A DNA stretch of 64,000 bases from Sulfurospirillaceae bacterium (lineage in GTDB: Bacteria; Campylobacterota; Campylobacteria; Campylobacterales; Sulfurospirillaceae), in contig JAQUWL010000001.1 in NCBI GenBank assembly GCA_028692875.1, forward strand, positions 62,001-126,000. The letters run 5' to 3'. Shown here piece after piece: positions 45,117-54,501 of the stretch. Position 1 is the first letter of the stretch, and each line of letters begins with the position of its first letter. A program made the translations under genes and the position numbers. Under the pieces are notes generated by a model. The model was not told the origin of the DNA, did not search any database, and saw only the letters and a program-made list of their open reading frames with translations.

Positions 45117-45127
45117 GTAGAGATATT

Positions 45128-45724
45128 TTAAAGTGCGTCTGAGTTGTTGGCAAGATATTGTGCAACTCCTTCGGTTGAGGCTGTCATTCCCTTATCGCCC
45201 TTGTGCCAGCCAGCAGGGCATACTTCCCCATATTCATTCGTAAATAACATAGTATCTACCATTCGTATCATCTCGTCAATATTTCTTCCAAGAGGTAGGT
45301 CATTAACAACAGCATGTCTCACGGTACCATCTTTGTCAATCAAAAAAGAGCCTCTTAAAGCAACCCCTTCATTGAATAAAATATCATAATCCCTCGATAT
45401 CTTCTTGGTAATGTCTGCAACTAGAGGAAATCTAACCTGTCCTATGCCACCTTGATTGATTGGTGTATTTTTCCATGCAAAATGTGAAAACTGAGAATCC
45501 ACAGATACGCCGATGACATTTATACCCCTGCTGGTAAATTCATCTAGTCTTTTATCAAAAGCAATGATTTCCGATGGGCACACAAATGTAAAATCTAAAG
45601 GATAAAAAAACAAAACGGTACCTTTTGAACCAAAATTCTCATAAAGGTTAAAATCATCAACAATGCTATTGTTGCCCAAGACAGCCGTTGCTGTAAAATC
45701 TGGTGCCTTATTTGTAACTAACAT
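45128..45724 (-). CDS. ahpC: Alkyl hydroperoxide reductase AhpC (typical 2-Cys peroxiredoxin)
   Basis: This peroxiredoxin of about 198 residues has the peroxidatic cysteine (C49 from the ATG) in DFTFVCPSEI and the resolving cysteine in GEVCPAGWHKGD. The GG(I)G and YF-type C-terminal motifs of oxidation-sensitive forms are not evident at the end (...YLANNSDAL). The frame reaches a GTG at 45730, but ATG at 45724 has AAGGAG at proper distance and the usual 'MLVTNKAPDF' start. It is convergent with perR. No ahpF is next to it; thioredoxin (12.6 kb) is the likely donor. Confidence 0.94.
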   Translation of the reverse strand: MLVTNKAPDFTATAVLGNNSIVDDFNLYENFGSKGTVLFFYPLDFTFVCPSEIIAFDKRLDEFTSRGINVIGVSVDSQFSHFAWKNTPINQGGIGQVRFPLVADITKKISRDYDILFNEGVALRGSFLIDKDGTVRHAVVNDLPLGRNIDEMIRMVDTMLFTNEYGEVCPAGWHKGDKGMTASTEGVAQYLANNSDAL

Positions 45725-45761
45725 AAACACTCCTTAAATAATAATTTTTATTAATAAGGAA

Positions 45762-45767
45762 AGTATA
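45762..45767 (-). promoter_or_regulatory. Probable ahpC -10 box, with AT-rich inverted repeat nearby
   Basis: AGTATA reads TATACT on the minus strand, 38 bases before the ahpC ATG. Between it and the gene is a stretch rich in TTATTAATAA / AATAATAA (about 45736-45757) that could be a PerR/Fur-type box, but its match to a known consensus cannot be judged by eye. Confidence 0.4.
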
Positions 45768-45832
45768 CAATTAAAATTTTCAACTTTATTTAAATACTAA
45801 GACTACTATTTTTGTCTCAGTCAATAAAAATA

Positions 45833-47803
45833 TCACGTTCTAAACTCTGAAAGCTTTAGATTTAGCTCCTCTGTCATGTTATTTAAATGTTCTGCCGCAT
45901 TTGCTATGTCGTTGACACTTTGTGTATTTTGGCTTGATATTTGATTTATTTCAGATATGTCAGTTATCATTTCCTCTATATCTTTGCTTGTTCTAAGATA
46001 GTTTTCCACTGTTTTATCTGAAACAGTTGTTGCTTGACTCATGGCATCGAACATGCTTTTAATTTTAGATTCAACATTGTTTGCAGAGGTGGCTAGGGAT
46101 TCGACTTTTTGAGAATTTTTGGTCATTTGGTCACTGCTATCAACGATAGCTTGAACAATAACATTAATTGTAGCGTTAATTTCTTGTAAGCTTTTTTGAG
46201 TACGTTCAGCCAGTTTTCGCACTTCATCTGCTACAACCGCAAAGCCTCTTCCATGTTCTCCGGCACGTGCTGCTTCGATAGCCGCATTAAGTGCTAGAAG
46301 GTTCGTTTGCTCGGCAATATCGCCAATAACAACAAGTACATTTTTTACCTGTTCCGCATCAGAGCTTAATTGTTGAATCTTTTGTGCCAACTCAACCTCC
46401 TTGGAAGCACTCTCTTGTATATCATTTGTTAAAGATAATACGACTGAATTTGCTTCTTTAAGATAGTTGTTTGCCTCAGTCAAGCCTTTTTTGCCCTCTT
46501 TGGCCTCATTTATTCCTATACCTATTTTATTTTTTAATATATCTGCTTTTTTGGTTGCTTGGTTGACAATCCTTGTAGAGTTTTCTAGTGCATCTTGTAC
46601 TTTTGATGATGAAGAGTATAGATTGTTGGAGATGGTTGAGTTGCCGCTAGATAAGTTTTTTGCGTCACTTATGATGATGCGCACTTTCTCAATAAAACGA
46701 TTGACTTGTTCACTTGCTTTGGCTATCTCGTCAGAGCCTATAACATTTAATTTTCGAGTCAAATCGCCATCTTGGCTGGAGAGCTCTTTAGCTTTTTCTA
46801 TCAAATTATTAAGAGGATTGGTAATAATTTTATTAATAGCAGACCATAGGAGCAAAATCATAAAAATAGTCATACCAATAGATACAAAAATCAGAGTGTT
46901 TCTTAGTTCATCGTTTGTTTTTTGAAAATCTTTTACATTTGCTTTGGCTACTAATATCCAGTTCCATTTATCGAATGCTTTAAATCCTATAATCTTTTCT
47001 TCGCCATTTTCTGAAATTTTAAGTATCCCATTTTTTACTTCAATTATTTTATTGTCTATTTGAGAATTTACACTAGATCCATCATTTTTGGGGTGAATAT
47101 CGTAAGATTTGTTTTGTGTGTTTATGGCATAAAAATAGCCATTTTCGCCAAGTTTCATTTTTTTAATACCTTCTTTTAGGGTATTTAGACCATCTGAAAA
47201 GTTGTATCCAATAAATAAAATTCCCAGTATTTTATCATCTTCAATGATTGGGGCATATACGGTAACATAATTTTTACCAAATAGTCTAGCTGTCCCAATA
47301 TATTTTTGTTTATTCATTATGGATTCATAAGCAGGACTTTTTTTGTCTAAAAATGTTCCTACTGCTCTGTTTCCATCTTCTTTTTTAAGTGAAGTGGAAA
47401 TCCTAACAAAGTCGTCTCCGCTTCGTGCAAAAATAGTTGCCACAGCACCTGTTAAATTGGTAAAAACTTCAACTTTTGTCAAGTTGTTGTTAAGAATAAA
47501 TCCGCTTGAAGAAAGTGTAGGTGTTTCCACGCCATTTACGCTAACTTTTTCATCAGGATTGAGATTGAAAAAACCAAAACTTGATTCGAAGATGTTGTAA
47601 AATTTAATAGCTGTCTCTTCAAGTGCACTATTGTACATTTGAACCGTTTGCTCGAGACTTAATATGTTTGAGTTAATTTTTTCTTGTGTTTGATTATTGA
47701 TATAGCGTGCTAGATATATATTGATGTATACAATAAAAGCAAACATAAGTACAGATATGACAAGAATCTGAAAAAGAGTCATTTTTTTTGCTATGGAATT
47801 CAT
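45833..47803 (-). CDS. Methyl-accepting chemotaxis protein with Cache sensor
   Basis: This 656-residue chemoreceptor has TM1 (about 9-32), a periplasmic Cache_3/Cache_2-type sensor (about 35-300, with [26 protein letters not shown] and WNWILVAKA), TM2 (about 303-325), a HAMP domain (about 325-380) and a cytoplasmic signalling hairpin with the conserved tip '[41 protein letters not shown]'-type sequence around residues 505-545. The ligand is unknown; Cache sensors often bind small organic acids or amino acids. A single gene, divergent from fdxA, feeding the CheV/CheAY/CheW system at 26-29 kb. Confidence 0.92.
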   Translation of the reverse strand: MNSIAKKMTLFQILVISVLMFAFIVYINIYLARYINNQTQEKINSNILSLEQTVQMYNSALEETAIKFYNIFESSFGFFNLNPDEKVSVNGVETPTLSSSGFILNNNLTKVEVFTNLTGAVATIFARSGDDFVRISTSLKKEDGNRAVGTFLDKKSPAYESIMNKQKYIGTARLFGKNYVTVYAPIIEDDKILGILFIGYNFSDGLNTLKEGIKKMKLGENGYFYAINTQNKSYDIHPKNDGSSVNSQIDNKIIEVKNGILKISENGEEKIIGFKAFDKWNWILVAKANVKDFQKTNDELRNTLIFVSIGMTIFMILLLWSAINKIITNPLNNLIEKAKELSSQDGDLTRKLNVIGSDEIAKASEQVNRFIEKVRIIISDAKNLSSGNSTISNNLYSSSSKVQDALENSTRIVNQATKKADILKNKIGIGINEAKEGKKGLTEANNYLKEANSVVLSLTNDIQESASKEVELAQKIQQLSSDAEQVKNVLVVIGDIAEQTNLLALNAAIEAARAGEHGRGFAVVADEVRKLAERTQKSLQEINATINVIVQAIVDSSDQMTKNSQKVESLATSANNVESKIKSMFDAMSQATTVSDKTVENYLRTSKDIEEMITDISEINQISSQNTQSVNDIANAAEHLNNMTEELNLKLSEFRT

Positions 47804-47924
47804 GATATATTCCTTCTGTTGAACGTAGATACAAGATATTATCTAAAAAAACCTTTTGCGATATTTATTCTTTATGTCTAGGTTTTTAAAATTATTTTTA
47901 ATACCAATTTTAATTTACTTTGGG

Positions 47925-47949
47925 TATAGTTTTTGACCGATTATAAAAT
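47925..47949 (+). promoter_or_regulatory. Candidate promoter elements for fdxA
   Basis: TATAGT (47925-47930) and TATAAA (47942-47947) are both plausible -10 boxes in the divergent 171-base gap between the chemoreceptor and fdxA. The first leaves a leader of about 40 bases, the second about 20. The rest of the gap is AT-rich, with a short ATATTAT-type palindrome near 47837 on the chemoreceptor side. Confidence 0.3.
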
Positions 47950-47974
47950 ATTGAATCAAAAAAAGGAGAAGATT

Positions 47975-48259
47975 ATGGCAGTAAAGATAACTGATATATG
48001 TATTAGTTGTGGTGCGTGTATTGATGAGTGTCCAGTAAGTGCTATTGTGGATGACGGTGATAACCCAACAGGAGCCGATACTTATTATGTTTATGCGGAT
48101 AAGTGCGTTGAGTGTGTTGGATACAATGACTCTCCAGCTTGTGCTCAAGCGTGTCCGACAGAGGGATGTATCGTTTGGGACGCTGTGTCTGCAGGTCAAC
48201 CTTCAAGAGATGACATAGGTGCAGATATGAGAAAAGGCAATACGCCTTGTGTTGATTAA
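47975..48259 (+). CDS. fdxA: 2[4Fe-4S] ferredoxin (FdxA-like)
   Basis: This 94-residue ferredoxin has cluster ligands CISCGACIDECP near residues 9-20 and CVECVGYNDSPACAQACP near 44-61. The longer second loop is typical of YfhL/Alvin-type 2[4Fe-4S] ferredoxins. The open frame runs back to TTG at 47933, but ATG at 47975 has a strong AAAAGGAG site. C. jejuni has, from memory, an ahpC–fdxA pair; here ahpC is two genes away with a chemoreceptor inserted between. Terminator directly downstream. Confidence 0.88.
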   Translation: MAVKITDICISCGACIDECPVSAIVDDGDNPTGADTYYVYADKCVECVGYNDSPACAQACPTEGCIVWDAVSAGQPSRDDIGADMRKGNTPCVD

Positions 48260-48272
48260 GTCAATTTTAATT

Positions 48273-48300
48273 AAAAAAGAGGGTTAGCCCCCTCTTTTTT
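48273..48300 (+). terminator. Rho-independent terminator after fdxA
   Basis: Eleven-base perfect arms AAAAAAGAGGG and CCCTCTTTTTT enclose a 6-base loop. The arm itself ends in the U-run. This is the clearest intrinsic terminator in the window. Confidence 0.88.
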
Positions 48301-48341
48301 AGAATATTTATTTTTTAATTAAAATTAAAACTTTTTTCTGC

Positions 48342-48347
48342 TATACT
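48342..48347 (+). promoter_or_regulatory. Probable -10 box for ndk
   Basis: TATACT lies directly after the fdxA terminator in an AT-rich stretch. It would give a leader of about 60 bases to the ndk GTG. Confidence 0.4.
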
Positions 48348-48413
48348 CCCACCTTCCAAAACCCGTAATATTTAAAAAGATATTTTCATTTACTATAAAA
48401 ACAGGAGACAATT

Positions 48414-48827
48414 GTGCAAAGAACATTATCAATAATCAAGCCTGATGCGGTCGCAAAGAACGTAATCGGAAAAATTATCGACAGATTTGAGTCAAATGGA
48501 CTAAAAATTGCCGGAATGAAAAAAATCCAGCTCAGCGAAGCGGATGCAGGTGCGTTTTATGCTATCCATGCGCAAAGACCATTTTTTGGTGAATTGGTAA
48601 AGTTTATGACAAGTGGTCCTGTGGTAGTGATGGTTTTAGAGGGTGAAAATGCAGTAGCAAAAAACCGTGAACTTATGGGCGCTACAAATCCAAAAGAGGC
48701 TTTGCCTGGAACTATTCGTGCAGATTTTGCTCAAAGTATAGATGCAAATGCAGTACATGGAAGTGATAGTTTGGAAAATGCAAAAAATGAGATTAACTTC
48801 TTTTTTGCAGGAAGAGAAATTTTATAA
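48414..48827 (+). CDS. ndk: Nucleoside diphosphate kinase
   Basis: This 137-residue enzyme balances NTP pools through a phosphohistidine. '[10 protein letters not shown]' is the N-terminal strand and the active histidine is in 'NAVHGSDS' near residue 117. The start is GTG at 48414 with AGGAGA upstream. First gene of ndk–yceD–rpmF–plsX–fabH, an order shared with C. jejuni as I recall it. Confidence 0.96.
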   Translation: MQRTLSIIKPDAVAKNVIGKIIDRFESNGLKIAGMKKIQLSEADAGAFYAIHAQRPFFGELVKFMTSGPVVVMVLEGENAVAKNRELMGATNPKEALPGTIRADFAQSIDANAVHGSDSLENAKNEINFFFAGREIL

Positions 48828-48830
48828 GTA

Positions 48831-49193
48831 ATGGATATAGAATTCAAAAAAATTCCTTTATCTGGAATAAGTTTTGAAGTTTCTTTAAATGATGTTAAAT
48901 TTGTCGGAAACGCCAAAAAAAACGATAGTTCATTAGTTGTTTGCAAAGGAAAATTGATAGGTTCTGCTCCTCACATTTGCGATAGGTGTGGAGAGACGCA
49001 TACAATCAGCCTAAACGAAGAGGTTGAGGTTTATGCCAATGATGGAATCTATAGCCATAGCGAAGAGCTTTTGAATGTTATAGAATTTTTTGACGGTGCG
49101 ATAAATTTTGATACAATGCTTCAAAGCGAATTAGAAGCATTTATGAGCGACTACCATTATTGTAGTCAATGCGAACAAAAACAAGGAGATTAA
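48831..49193 (+). CDS. DUF177/YceD-family protein
   Basis: This 120-residue protein has a central '[26 protein letters not shown]' and a terminal 'CSQCEQKQ', so CxxC pairs at about 46-49 and 113-116 may bind zinc. YceD/DUF177 genes lie upstream of rpmF in most bacteria, and plant relatives are needed for 23S rRNA maturation; a ribosome-assembly role is likely here. It starts 3 bases after ndk and ends 1 base before rpmF. Confidence 0.75.
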   Translation: MDIEFKKIPLSGISFEVSLNDVKFVGNAKKNDSSLVVCKGKLIGSAPHICDRCGETHTISLNEEVEVYANDGIYSHSEELLNVIEFFDGAINFDTMLQSELEAFMSDYHYCSQCEQKQGD

Positions 49194-49194
49194 A

Positions 49195-49347
49195 ATGGCA
49201 GTTCCAAAGAGACGAGTGAGCAAAACAAGAGCGGCAAAAAGAAGAACACACTACACAGTAACACTTCCAGTACCGGTAAAAGATAGTGATGGTACATGGA
49301 AAATGCCTCACAGAATTAACAAGACTACAGGCGCATATAAAAACTAG
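49195..49347 (+). CDS. rpmF: 50S ribosomal protein L32
   Basis: This 50-residue protein starts [20 protein letters not shown], the L32 hallmark. The C-terminal half lacks the CxxC zinc pairs found in some L32 forms, so this is the cysteine-free form. The ribosome site AAGGAG lies inside the end of the upstream gene. plsX begins at the base after its TAG, so rpmF and plsX are coupled. Confidence 0.97.
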   Translation: MAVPKRRVSKTRAAKRRTHYTVTLPVPVKDSDGTWKMPHRINKTTGAYKN

Positions 49348-50349
49348 ATGATAACAATAGCAGTTGATGCTATGGGCGGAGACTTTGGTCCCGCTCCAAT
49401 CATCGAAGGAACCCTTCAAGCCTTAAAAGAGAAAAATTTTAAAGCTATACTTGTTGGTAAAACGGACGACATAAAACCACTTATCCCTCGCGAATATTTA
49501 AGCAGAGTATCTTTTTTGGATGCTTCAGATGTTTTAGAGATGAATGAAGCAGCCACAAACGCACTAAAAAGGAAAGAGACATCCATTTATAAAGCGGTTG
49601 ATTTGGTTAAAAACAAAGAGGCAAATGCTGTTGTTTCCATGGGGCATAGCGGTGCAACAATGAGTTTAGCGACCTTAAGAATAGGTAGGCTTAAAGGGGT
49701 TTTAAGACCTGCTATTGCGACAGTGATGCCAACAGCAATCATGGGTAAACCTAGTTTAGTGCTTGATGTTGGAGCAAATGTTGATTGTAGGGCAGAAAAT
49801 CTTTTTCAATTTGCCATAATGGGCGAGGCATATGCAAAAGATGTTCTTAAAATCCAAAATACAAAAATCGGATTGTTGTCTAATGGCGAAGAGGATACTA
49901 AAGGCAGTGAGATGACTAAAGAGGCCTATAAAATGCTTTTTCCTCTTGAGAGTTTTATCGGAAATGTCGAGGGAAACAATATTTTTGATGGTTCTGTTGA
50001 TGTGATTGTTTGCGATGGTTTTGTGGGCAATATTATGCTTAAAACCAGCGAAGGCGTAGCAGAGTCTATTACAAAAATTATCAAGCAAAATATCAAAAAA
50101 TCTCCACTAGCTATCGCAGGCTCAATGCTAATGAGAAAAGTTTTTGCGATTTTAAGGAAGCAAGTAGATTATGCAGAATATGGTGGCGCACCGTTAATTG
50201 GAATAAATGGATGTGCTATTATTGGGCATGGTAAGAGCAATCCAAAAGCTATTAAGAACGCTATTTTCCAAGCTATTAACTTTTCAAGCTCAAATATTAA
50301 CGAAGATATAGAAAAAAAATTGGCACAATTTGAGCCACAAGGGGTATAA
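49348..50349 (+). CDS. plsX: Phosphate acyltransferase PlsX
   Basis: This 333-residue enzyme makes acyl-phosphate from acyl-ACP for phospholipid synthesis. It begins [20 protein letters not shown]; '[16 protein letters not shown]' and '[32 protein letters not shown]' are family motifs. It is translationally coupled to rpmF and followed by fabH 2 bases later, the usual bacterial arrangement. Confidence 0.97.
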   Translation: MITIAVDAMGGDFGPAPIIEGTLQALKEKNFKAILVGKTDDIKPLIPREYLSRVSFLDASDVLEMNEAATNALKRKETSIYKAVDLVKNKEANAVVSMGHSGATMSLATLRIGRLKGVLRPAIATVMPTAIMGKPSLVLDVGANVDCRAENLFQFAIMGEAYAKDVLKIQNTKIGLLSNGEEDTKGSEMTKEAYKMLFPLESFIGNVEGNNIFDGSVDVIVCDGFVGNIMLKTSEGVAESITKIIKQNIKKSPLAIAGSMLMRKVFAILRKQVDYAEYGGAPLIGINGCAIIGHGKSNPKAIKNAIFQAINFSSSNINEDIEKKLAQFEPQGV

Positions 50350-50351
50350 GT

Positions 50352-51344
50352 TTGTACGCATCTCTTAAATCTATCGGAGGGTATGCTCCAAAAAACATTC
50401 TAAGTAATGCGGACCTTGAAAAAATGGTTGACACAACGGATGAGTGGATTGAAAAACGTACAGGTATAAAAGAGAGACGAATAGCCTCCAAAGATGAAGA
50501 TACGAGCGATTTGGGTGTAAAAGCAGCACTTTTAGCGATTGAGCGAGCTGGAATAGACAAAGACGAGATAGATCTTATTATTTGTGCTACTTTGTCGCCT
50601 GATTATCTTTGTATGCCTTCCACTGCGTGTGTTATTGCTGGAAAATTGGATATCCAAAACGTTATGGCATTTGACATTAGTGCTGCATGTAGTGGTTTTG
50701 TCTATATGCTTTCTATGGCAAAAGCCTTTATAGAATCAGGTGCTAAGAAAAATATTTTGTTGATTGGTGCTGAAAAAATAAGTAGCGTTGTGGACTATAC
50801 AGACAGAGGAACTTGCATCCTTTTTGGCGATGGTGCAGGAGCTGCGATAATTGGTGTTACCGAAGATAAAAATGAAGCTATTATTGATATACATGCTTCA
50901 GCAGATGGCAGATATGGCGATTTGCTGATAACTCCAGGTTGTGGCTCAAAGTATCCATGTTCGCAAGAGACGCTTGATAAAAAGTTAAATTTTATCAAGA
51001 TGAGCGGAAATGATGTTTATAAGATAGCTGTTAAAACACTAACGAGTGACGTTATTGATATTTTAGAGAGCAATAATTTGAGCGTATCTCAGATAGACCA
51101 CTTTATACCACATCAAGCAAATTTTAGAATCATTGAAGCTGTGCGTGCAAAACTTGATTTTCCTGTTGAAAAAACCGTACTTACTGTTGCAAAATATGGC
51201 AACACCTCCGCTGCTTCTATTCCGATGGCGATTAATGACGCTTACGAAGAGGGTCGTATCAAGAAGGGCGACTTAATGTTGCTTGATACTTTTGGTGGTG
51301 GATTTACTTGGGCGAGTGCTCTTGTGCGTTTTGGCGGAAACTAA
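50352..51344 (+). CDS. fabH: 3-oxoacyl-ACP synthase III (FabH)
   Basis: This 330-residue thiolase-fold enzyme starts fatty-acid chains from acetyl-CoA and malonyl-ACP. The triad is visible: Cys in [12 protein letters not shown], His in IPHQANFRI and Asn in [11 protein letters not shown]. The start is TTG at 50352, with AAGGGG upstream. Last gene of the ndk–fabH run. Confidence 0.96.
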   Translation: MYASLKSIGGYAPKNILSNADLEKMVDTTDEWIEKRTGIKERRIASKDEDTSDLGVKAALLAIERAGIDKDEIDLIICATLSPDYLCMPSTACVIAGKLDIQNVMAFDISAACSGFVYMLSMAKAFIESGAKKNILLIGAEKISSVVDYTDRGTCILFGDGAGAAIIGVTEDKNEAIIDIHASADGRYGDLLITPGCGSKYPCSQETLDKKLNFIKMSGNDVYKIAVKTLTSDVIDILESNNLSVSQIDHFIPHQANFRIIEAVRAKLDFPVEKTVLTVAKYGNTSAASIPMAINDAYEEGRIKKGDLMLLDTFGGGFTWASALVRFGGN

Positions 51345-51383
51345 TTTTTAAGACACGTTAACCTTTTATTTATCCCTAGTAAG

Positions 51384-51411
51384 TAAAATTTTGTAAATGT
51401 AACTTACAAAA
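51384..51411 (+). promoter_or_regulatory. Promoter and perfect inverted repeat ahead of moxR
   Basis: TAAAAT (51384-51389) could be the -10 box. It runs directly into TTTTGTAA (51389-51396) and TTACAAAA (51404-51411), perfect 8-base arms around 7 bases. The repeat ends about 10 bases before the moxR GTG and includes the AAAAGG ribosome site, so it could be an operator or an mRNA hairpin covering that site. Confidence 0.45.
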
Positions 51412-51420
51412 GGATTCTTT

Positions 51421-52368
51421 GTGATTGAAGAGTTTACCCAATTAAAAAAAGAAATTTCCAAAGTTATTGTTGGTCACTCGGCGATGTTAGATTCTCTTAT
51501 CGTCGCATTGTTGTGTGAAGGGCATGTTCTTATAGAAGGTGTCCCAGGGCTTGCAAAAACAACGACTATTAACGCTTTAGCTAAAGCTTTGGGATTAAGT
51601 TTTGGAAGAGTTCAGTTTACTCCAGACCTTCTTCCTAGCGATATTGTTGGGGCGCAAATATACAGTCCCAAAACCTCCGAATTTAAAACAAAAAAAGGCC
51701 CCATCTTTACCAATCTTTTGTTGGCAGATGAGATTAACCGAGCACCCGCAAAAGTTCAATCTGCCTTGCTTGAGGGAATGCAAGAGCATCAAGTTACTAT
51801 AGGCGAGGAGAGCTTTGAGTTGCCTAGACCGTTTTTTGTTCTTGCAACTCAAAATCCGCTTGAATCCGAAGGCACTTATGCCTTGCCAGAAGCACAACTT
51901 GATAGATTTATGATGAAAATTCTTTTAAAATACAACACGAAAGCCGAAGAGATAGAGTTGGCTAGACGAATATCACTTCAAAGTAATGAGGCTATACAAA
52001 ATGTGTTGGATTTGCCTACACTTTTGCAGATGCAACAACAACTTAAAGCCGTACATATAGACTCTCAAGTTGAAGAGTATATCGCTGATATCGTTTTTGC
52101 TACAAGAAATCCTCAAGACTATGGTATGCCAAAATTGCAAGAGCTTATACGTTTCGGGGCTAGTCCTAGGGCGACCATTGACCTAAACAAGGCTTCTAGG
52201 GCTTATGCTATGATGCAAGGCAAGGATTATGTAACTCCTGTGGACGTTGTTAGTGTGGCAAAAGAGGTAATGCGTCATAGAATAATATTGAGCTATGAAG
52301 CACAAGCTGAAAATATTGACGTTGATACCATTTTGGATGAAATCATACAAACTTTACCACTACCATAA
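51421..52368 (+). CDS. MoxR-family AAA+ ATPase
   Basis: This 315-residue chaperone-like ATPase has Walker A GVPGLAKTTT (about 41-50), Walker B LLLADEINRAPAKVQSALLEGMQE, sensor-1 ATQNPLESEGTYALPEAQLDRF and sensor-2 GASPRATIDL. MoxR proteins work with vWA proteins encoded beside them to mature or protect partner proteins. Start GTG at 51421. First gene of the six-gene Bat-type run to 57.6 kb; its stop overlaps the DUF58 start by one base. Confidence 0.93.
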   Translation: MIEEFTQLKKEISKVIVGHSAMLDSLIVALLCEGHVLIEGVPGLAKTTTINALAKALGLSFGRVQFTPDLLPSDIVGAQIYSPKTSEFKTKKGPIFTNLLLADEINRAPAKVQSALLEGMQEHQVTIGEESFELPRPFFVLATQNPLESEGTYALPEAQLDRFMMKILLKYNTKAEEIELARRISLQSNEAIQNVLDLPTLLQMQQQLKAVHIDSQVEEYIADIVFATRNPQDYGMPKLQELIRFGASPRATIDLNKASRAYAMMQGKDYVTPVDVVSVAKEVMRHRIILSYEAQAENIDVDTILDEIIQTLPLP

Positions 52369-53204
52369 TGCAAACGCTACGCTATGATGCCCTAATTGCA
52401 AGGGCAAAAAAATCTGTTTTTGGCGAAACCGCTGGCAATAACACCTCTTTAAAGGAGGGCGATGGTTATGATTTTGCTCAAATACGTCCTTACATGTACG
52501 GCGATAATGTGCGTCGAATTGATTGGAAAAGTAGTGCCAAAACAGGAGAGATTCAGCTACGAAGTTTTTTTGAAGAAAAAGAGATCAATGTTCACGTAGT
52601 GGCTCAAATGAATGGAAGTATGCATTTTGGTATAAAACGCATGAAGCAAGAAGTTATGGCAGAAGTAGTTGCTATTATCGGATTTAGTGCGGTTAAGAAT
52701 TCTGATAATTTTTCACTCTGCATCTTTGGCGAGAAGTTGCTCTGGAGCTCAACCCCATCCAAAAAAGAGGCAGGGGTAAGAAGAGCCGTAAAAGAGCTTT
52801 TGAGTATTAGCCCCATTGGTCGCAAACTCAATGAAGACTCGATTAAGCATTATGCACTCAACCAGATAAAAAAACGCTCACTACTTTTTATTGTGGGAGA
52901 TTTTTTTGAGATACCTCATATTGAGGCGGTTGCAAAAAAACATGAGATTGTCATTGTTAAAATCAGAGACAAATTTGAAGAAAAACCTCTACATGTAGGA
53001 AGTGTGATGGTTGTTGATCCTCAAACGTTAAAATCAGAAAAAATAACGCTAAATAGTGATTTTATCGACTCTTATACCAAAAGACAAAAGCAGTTTGAAA
53101 AAGAGCTTGGCGGATATTTTAAGAAAAACAATATGCGAAATATCACAGTATATACTGATGAAAATCCATATATAAAACTTTGCTCAATGATGGGTCGCAT
53201 ATGA
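52368..53204 (+). CDS. DUF58 domain protein
   Basis: This 278-residue protein has the DUF58 signature 'GDGYDFAQIRPYMYGDNVRRIDWKSSAKTGEIQLRSFFEEKE' around residues 29-70 (the RxYxxGD.vR.IdW element), followed by a vWA-like fold. No membrane segment is obvious, unlike many DUF58 proteins. It normally pairs with MoxR and BatA/BatB. Two TACATGTA copies (52491, 52990); the first encodes Tyr-Met of the signature itself. Confidence 0.88.
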   Translation: MQTLRYDALIARAKKSVFGETAGNNTSLKEGDGYDFAQIRPYMYGDNVRRIDWKSSAKTGEIQLRSFFEEKEINVHVVAQMNGSMHFGIKRMKQEVMAEVVAIIGFSAVKNSDNFSLCIFGEKLLWSSTPSKKEAGVRRAVKELLSISPIGRKLNEDSIKHYALNQIKKRSLLFIVGDFFEIPHIEAVAKKHEIVIVKIRDKFEEKPLHVGSVMVVDPQTLKSEKITLNSDFIDSYTKRQKQFEKELGGYFKKNNMRNITVYTDENPYIKLCSMMGRI

Positions 53205-53587
53205 TGGAAGAGTTGCGAGATATAAAGGGTTTGGTGGCGATTGAAGATAGTTCGCTTTTGATATTTATAGCTCTTACATGTAGCCTTGTTTTGCTCGCTT
53301 TTATGTTTGTGCGATGGCTCCTGAAGTGGCGTAAAAGAGGGCAAAAACACAATCAAATCGCTATTGCTAAAGATATGCTTCAAAATCTTGACATAAGTAA
53401 CTCTAAAGAGACTTCATATAAGATTGGCAAGTGGGGAAGGCTTTTGTGTGCAGAAAACCCAGAACACATAGCACTTTTTGAAAAAATTTTTGAATTGACA
53501 AATTCCTACAAATACCAAAAAGAGGTTCCGCCCTTTGGCGAGAAAGAAAAAAATCTTATTCAAGAGTTTGTGAGTAAAGTCGTATGA
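53201..53587 (+). CDS. Small membrane protein of the Bat operon (DUF4381-like)
   Basis: This protein of about 128 residues has one membrane segment (about 17-38, LLIFIALTCSLVLLAFMFV) followed by a basic cytoplasmic region. Size and place between DUF58 and the first vWA gene match DUF4381-type proteins in other Bat operons. The open frame starts at TTG 53180, but ATG at 53201 overlaps the DUF58 stop (ATGA) and is preferred. It overlaps batA by four bases. Confidence 0.6.
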   Translation: MMEELRDIKGLVAIEDSSLLIFIALTCSLVLLAFMFVRWLLKWRKRGQKHNQIAIAKDMLQNLDISNSKETSYKIGKWGRLLCAENPEHIALFEKIFELTNSYKYQKEVPPFGEKEKNLIQEFVSKVV

Positions 53588-54501
53588 ATAATTTTACTTT
53601 TGAATATCCCGCTGTTTTTTTACTATTGATTCCTTTTGTTCTATGTGCCATTTTTTGCAAACAACGAGCAACTTCATTTTATATACCGCATATTTTAAAT
53701 ATGCCTTTACATGTAAAGAAAACAAGGCTTAGCGCCATACTAAAATGGATAAGTCTTACTCTTATCGTTACGGCTTTGGCTTCACCCGTAATACAAAGTG
53801 AAAGTACTCCAAAACGATACTCTCATGCCTTGATGCTTTTGATGGACGTTAGTGAATCGATGGTTCGAGGAGCTTTGGGTTTTGGGCAGATGGGCAGATA
53901 TGAAAATAAGTTTGATATGTCCAAATATTTGGCAAGCGAGTTTATCTTAAAGCGTGAAAATGACAATGTTGGCGTTATCGTTTTTGGCGATTTTGCATAT
54001 GTTGCTTCTCCTTTGACGTTTGACCACAAAAGTGCATCCAGACTTTTGGAGACCATTTTGCCAGGCGTGGCGGGGCGGAAAACGGCGATGTATGACGCTC
54101 TGTTTTTGTCGACAAGGCTACTTCAAAAAAGTGAAGCCAAAGAAAAAGTGGCGATTTTATTGACCGATGGTTTCAATACCGCTGGAAAGGTGCCGTTTAA
54201 CGTGGCATTGCGTGCCATACAGAGCGAAAAAATCAAAGTTTATACCATAGGCATAGGACGAGAGGGCGAATATGACGAGGCGGTTTTAAGGCATATTGCA
54301 AAGCAAAGTGGAGGGGATTTTTATAAGGCGAAAGATGAAAAGACTTTGCAGTTGATTTATGAGCAGATAGATAAGCAGGAAAAGAGTCTTCTAAAGTCCC
54401 AAACCATAGTGCGTTATGAATATCTCTACATGTATCCATTGTCATTCGGATTTGTCACGCTTTTGGGCTATCTTTTGATGGTTTTAAAGGAGCAAGAGTG
54501 A
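53584..54501 (+). CDS. batA: BatA-like von Willebrand factor A membrane protein
   Basis: This 305-residue protein has two N-terminal membrane segments (about 5-22 and 52-70), a vWA domain (about 85-265) with metal site DVSES (LLMDVSESMVRG) and 'LLTDGFNTAG', and a C-terminal membrane segment (about 280-300). It is the BatA component proposed to act in the periplasm in oxidative/aerotolerance stress and protein maturation with MoxR. Neighbours overlap by four bases on both sides. Two TACATGTA copies. Confidence 0.85.
   Translation: MNNFTFEYPAVFLLLIPFVLCAIFCKQRATSFYIPHILNMPLHVKKTRLSAILKWISLTLIVTALASPVIQSESTPKRYSHALMLLMDVSESMVRGALGFGQMGRYENKFDMSKYLASEFILKRENDNVGVIVFGDFAYVASPLTFDHKSASRLLETILPGVAGRKTAMYDALFLSTRLLQKSEAKEKVAILLTDGFNTAGKVPFNVALRAIQSEKIKVYTIGIGREGEYDEAVLRHIAKQSGGDFYKAKDEKTLQLIYEQIDKQEKSLLKSQTIVRYEYLYMYPLSFGFVTLLGYLLMVLKEQE

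Noticed and set aside
22218-45119. The octamer as the recognition site of an active restriction enzyme
   Set aside because: Restriction sites are normally avoided, whereas this word is enriched, and the only methyltransferase trace is a dead fragment.
47933-47974. Longer fdxA starting at TTG 47933
   Set aside because: ATG at 47975 has a strong AAAAGGAG site and the family N-terminus; the upstream codons overlap the promoter region.
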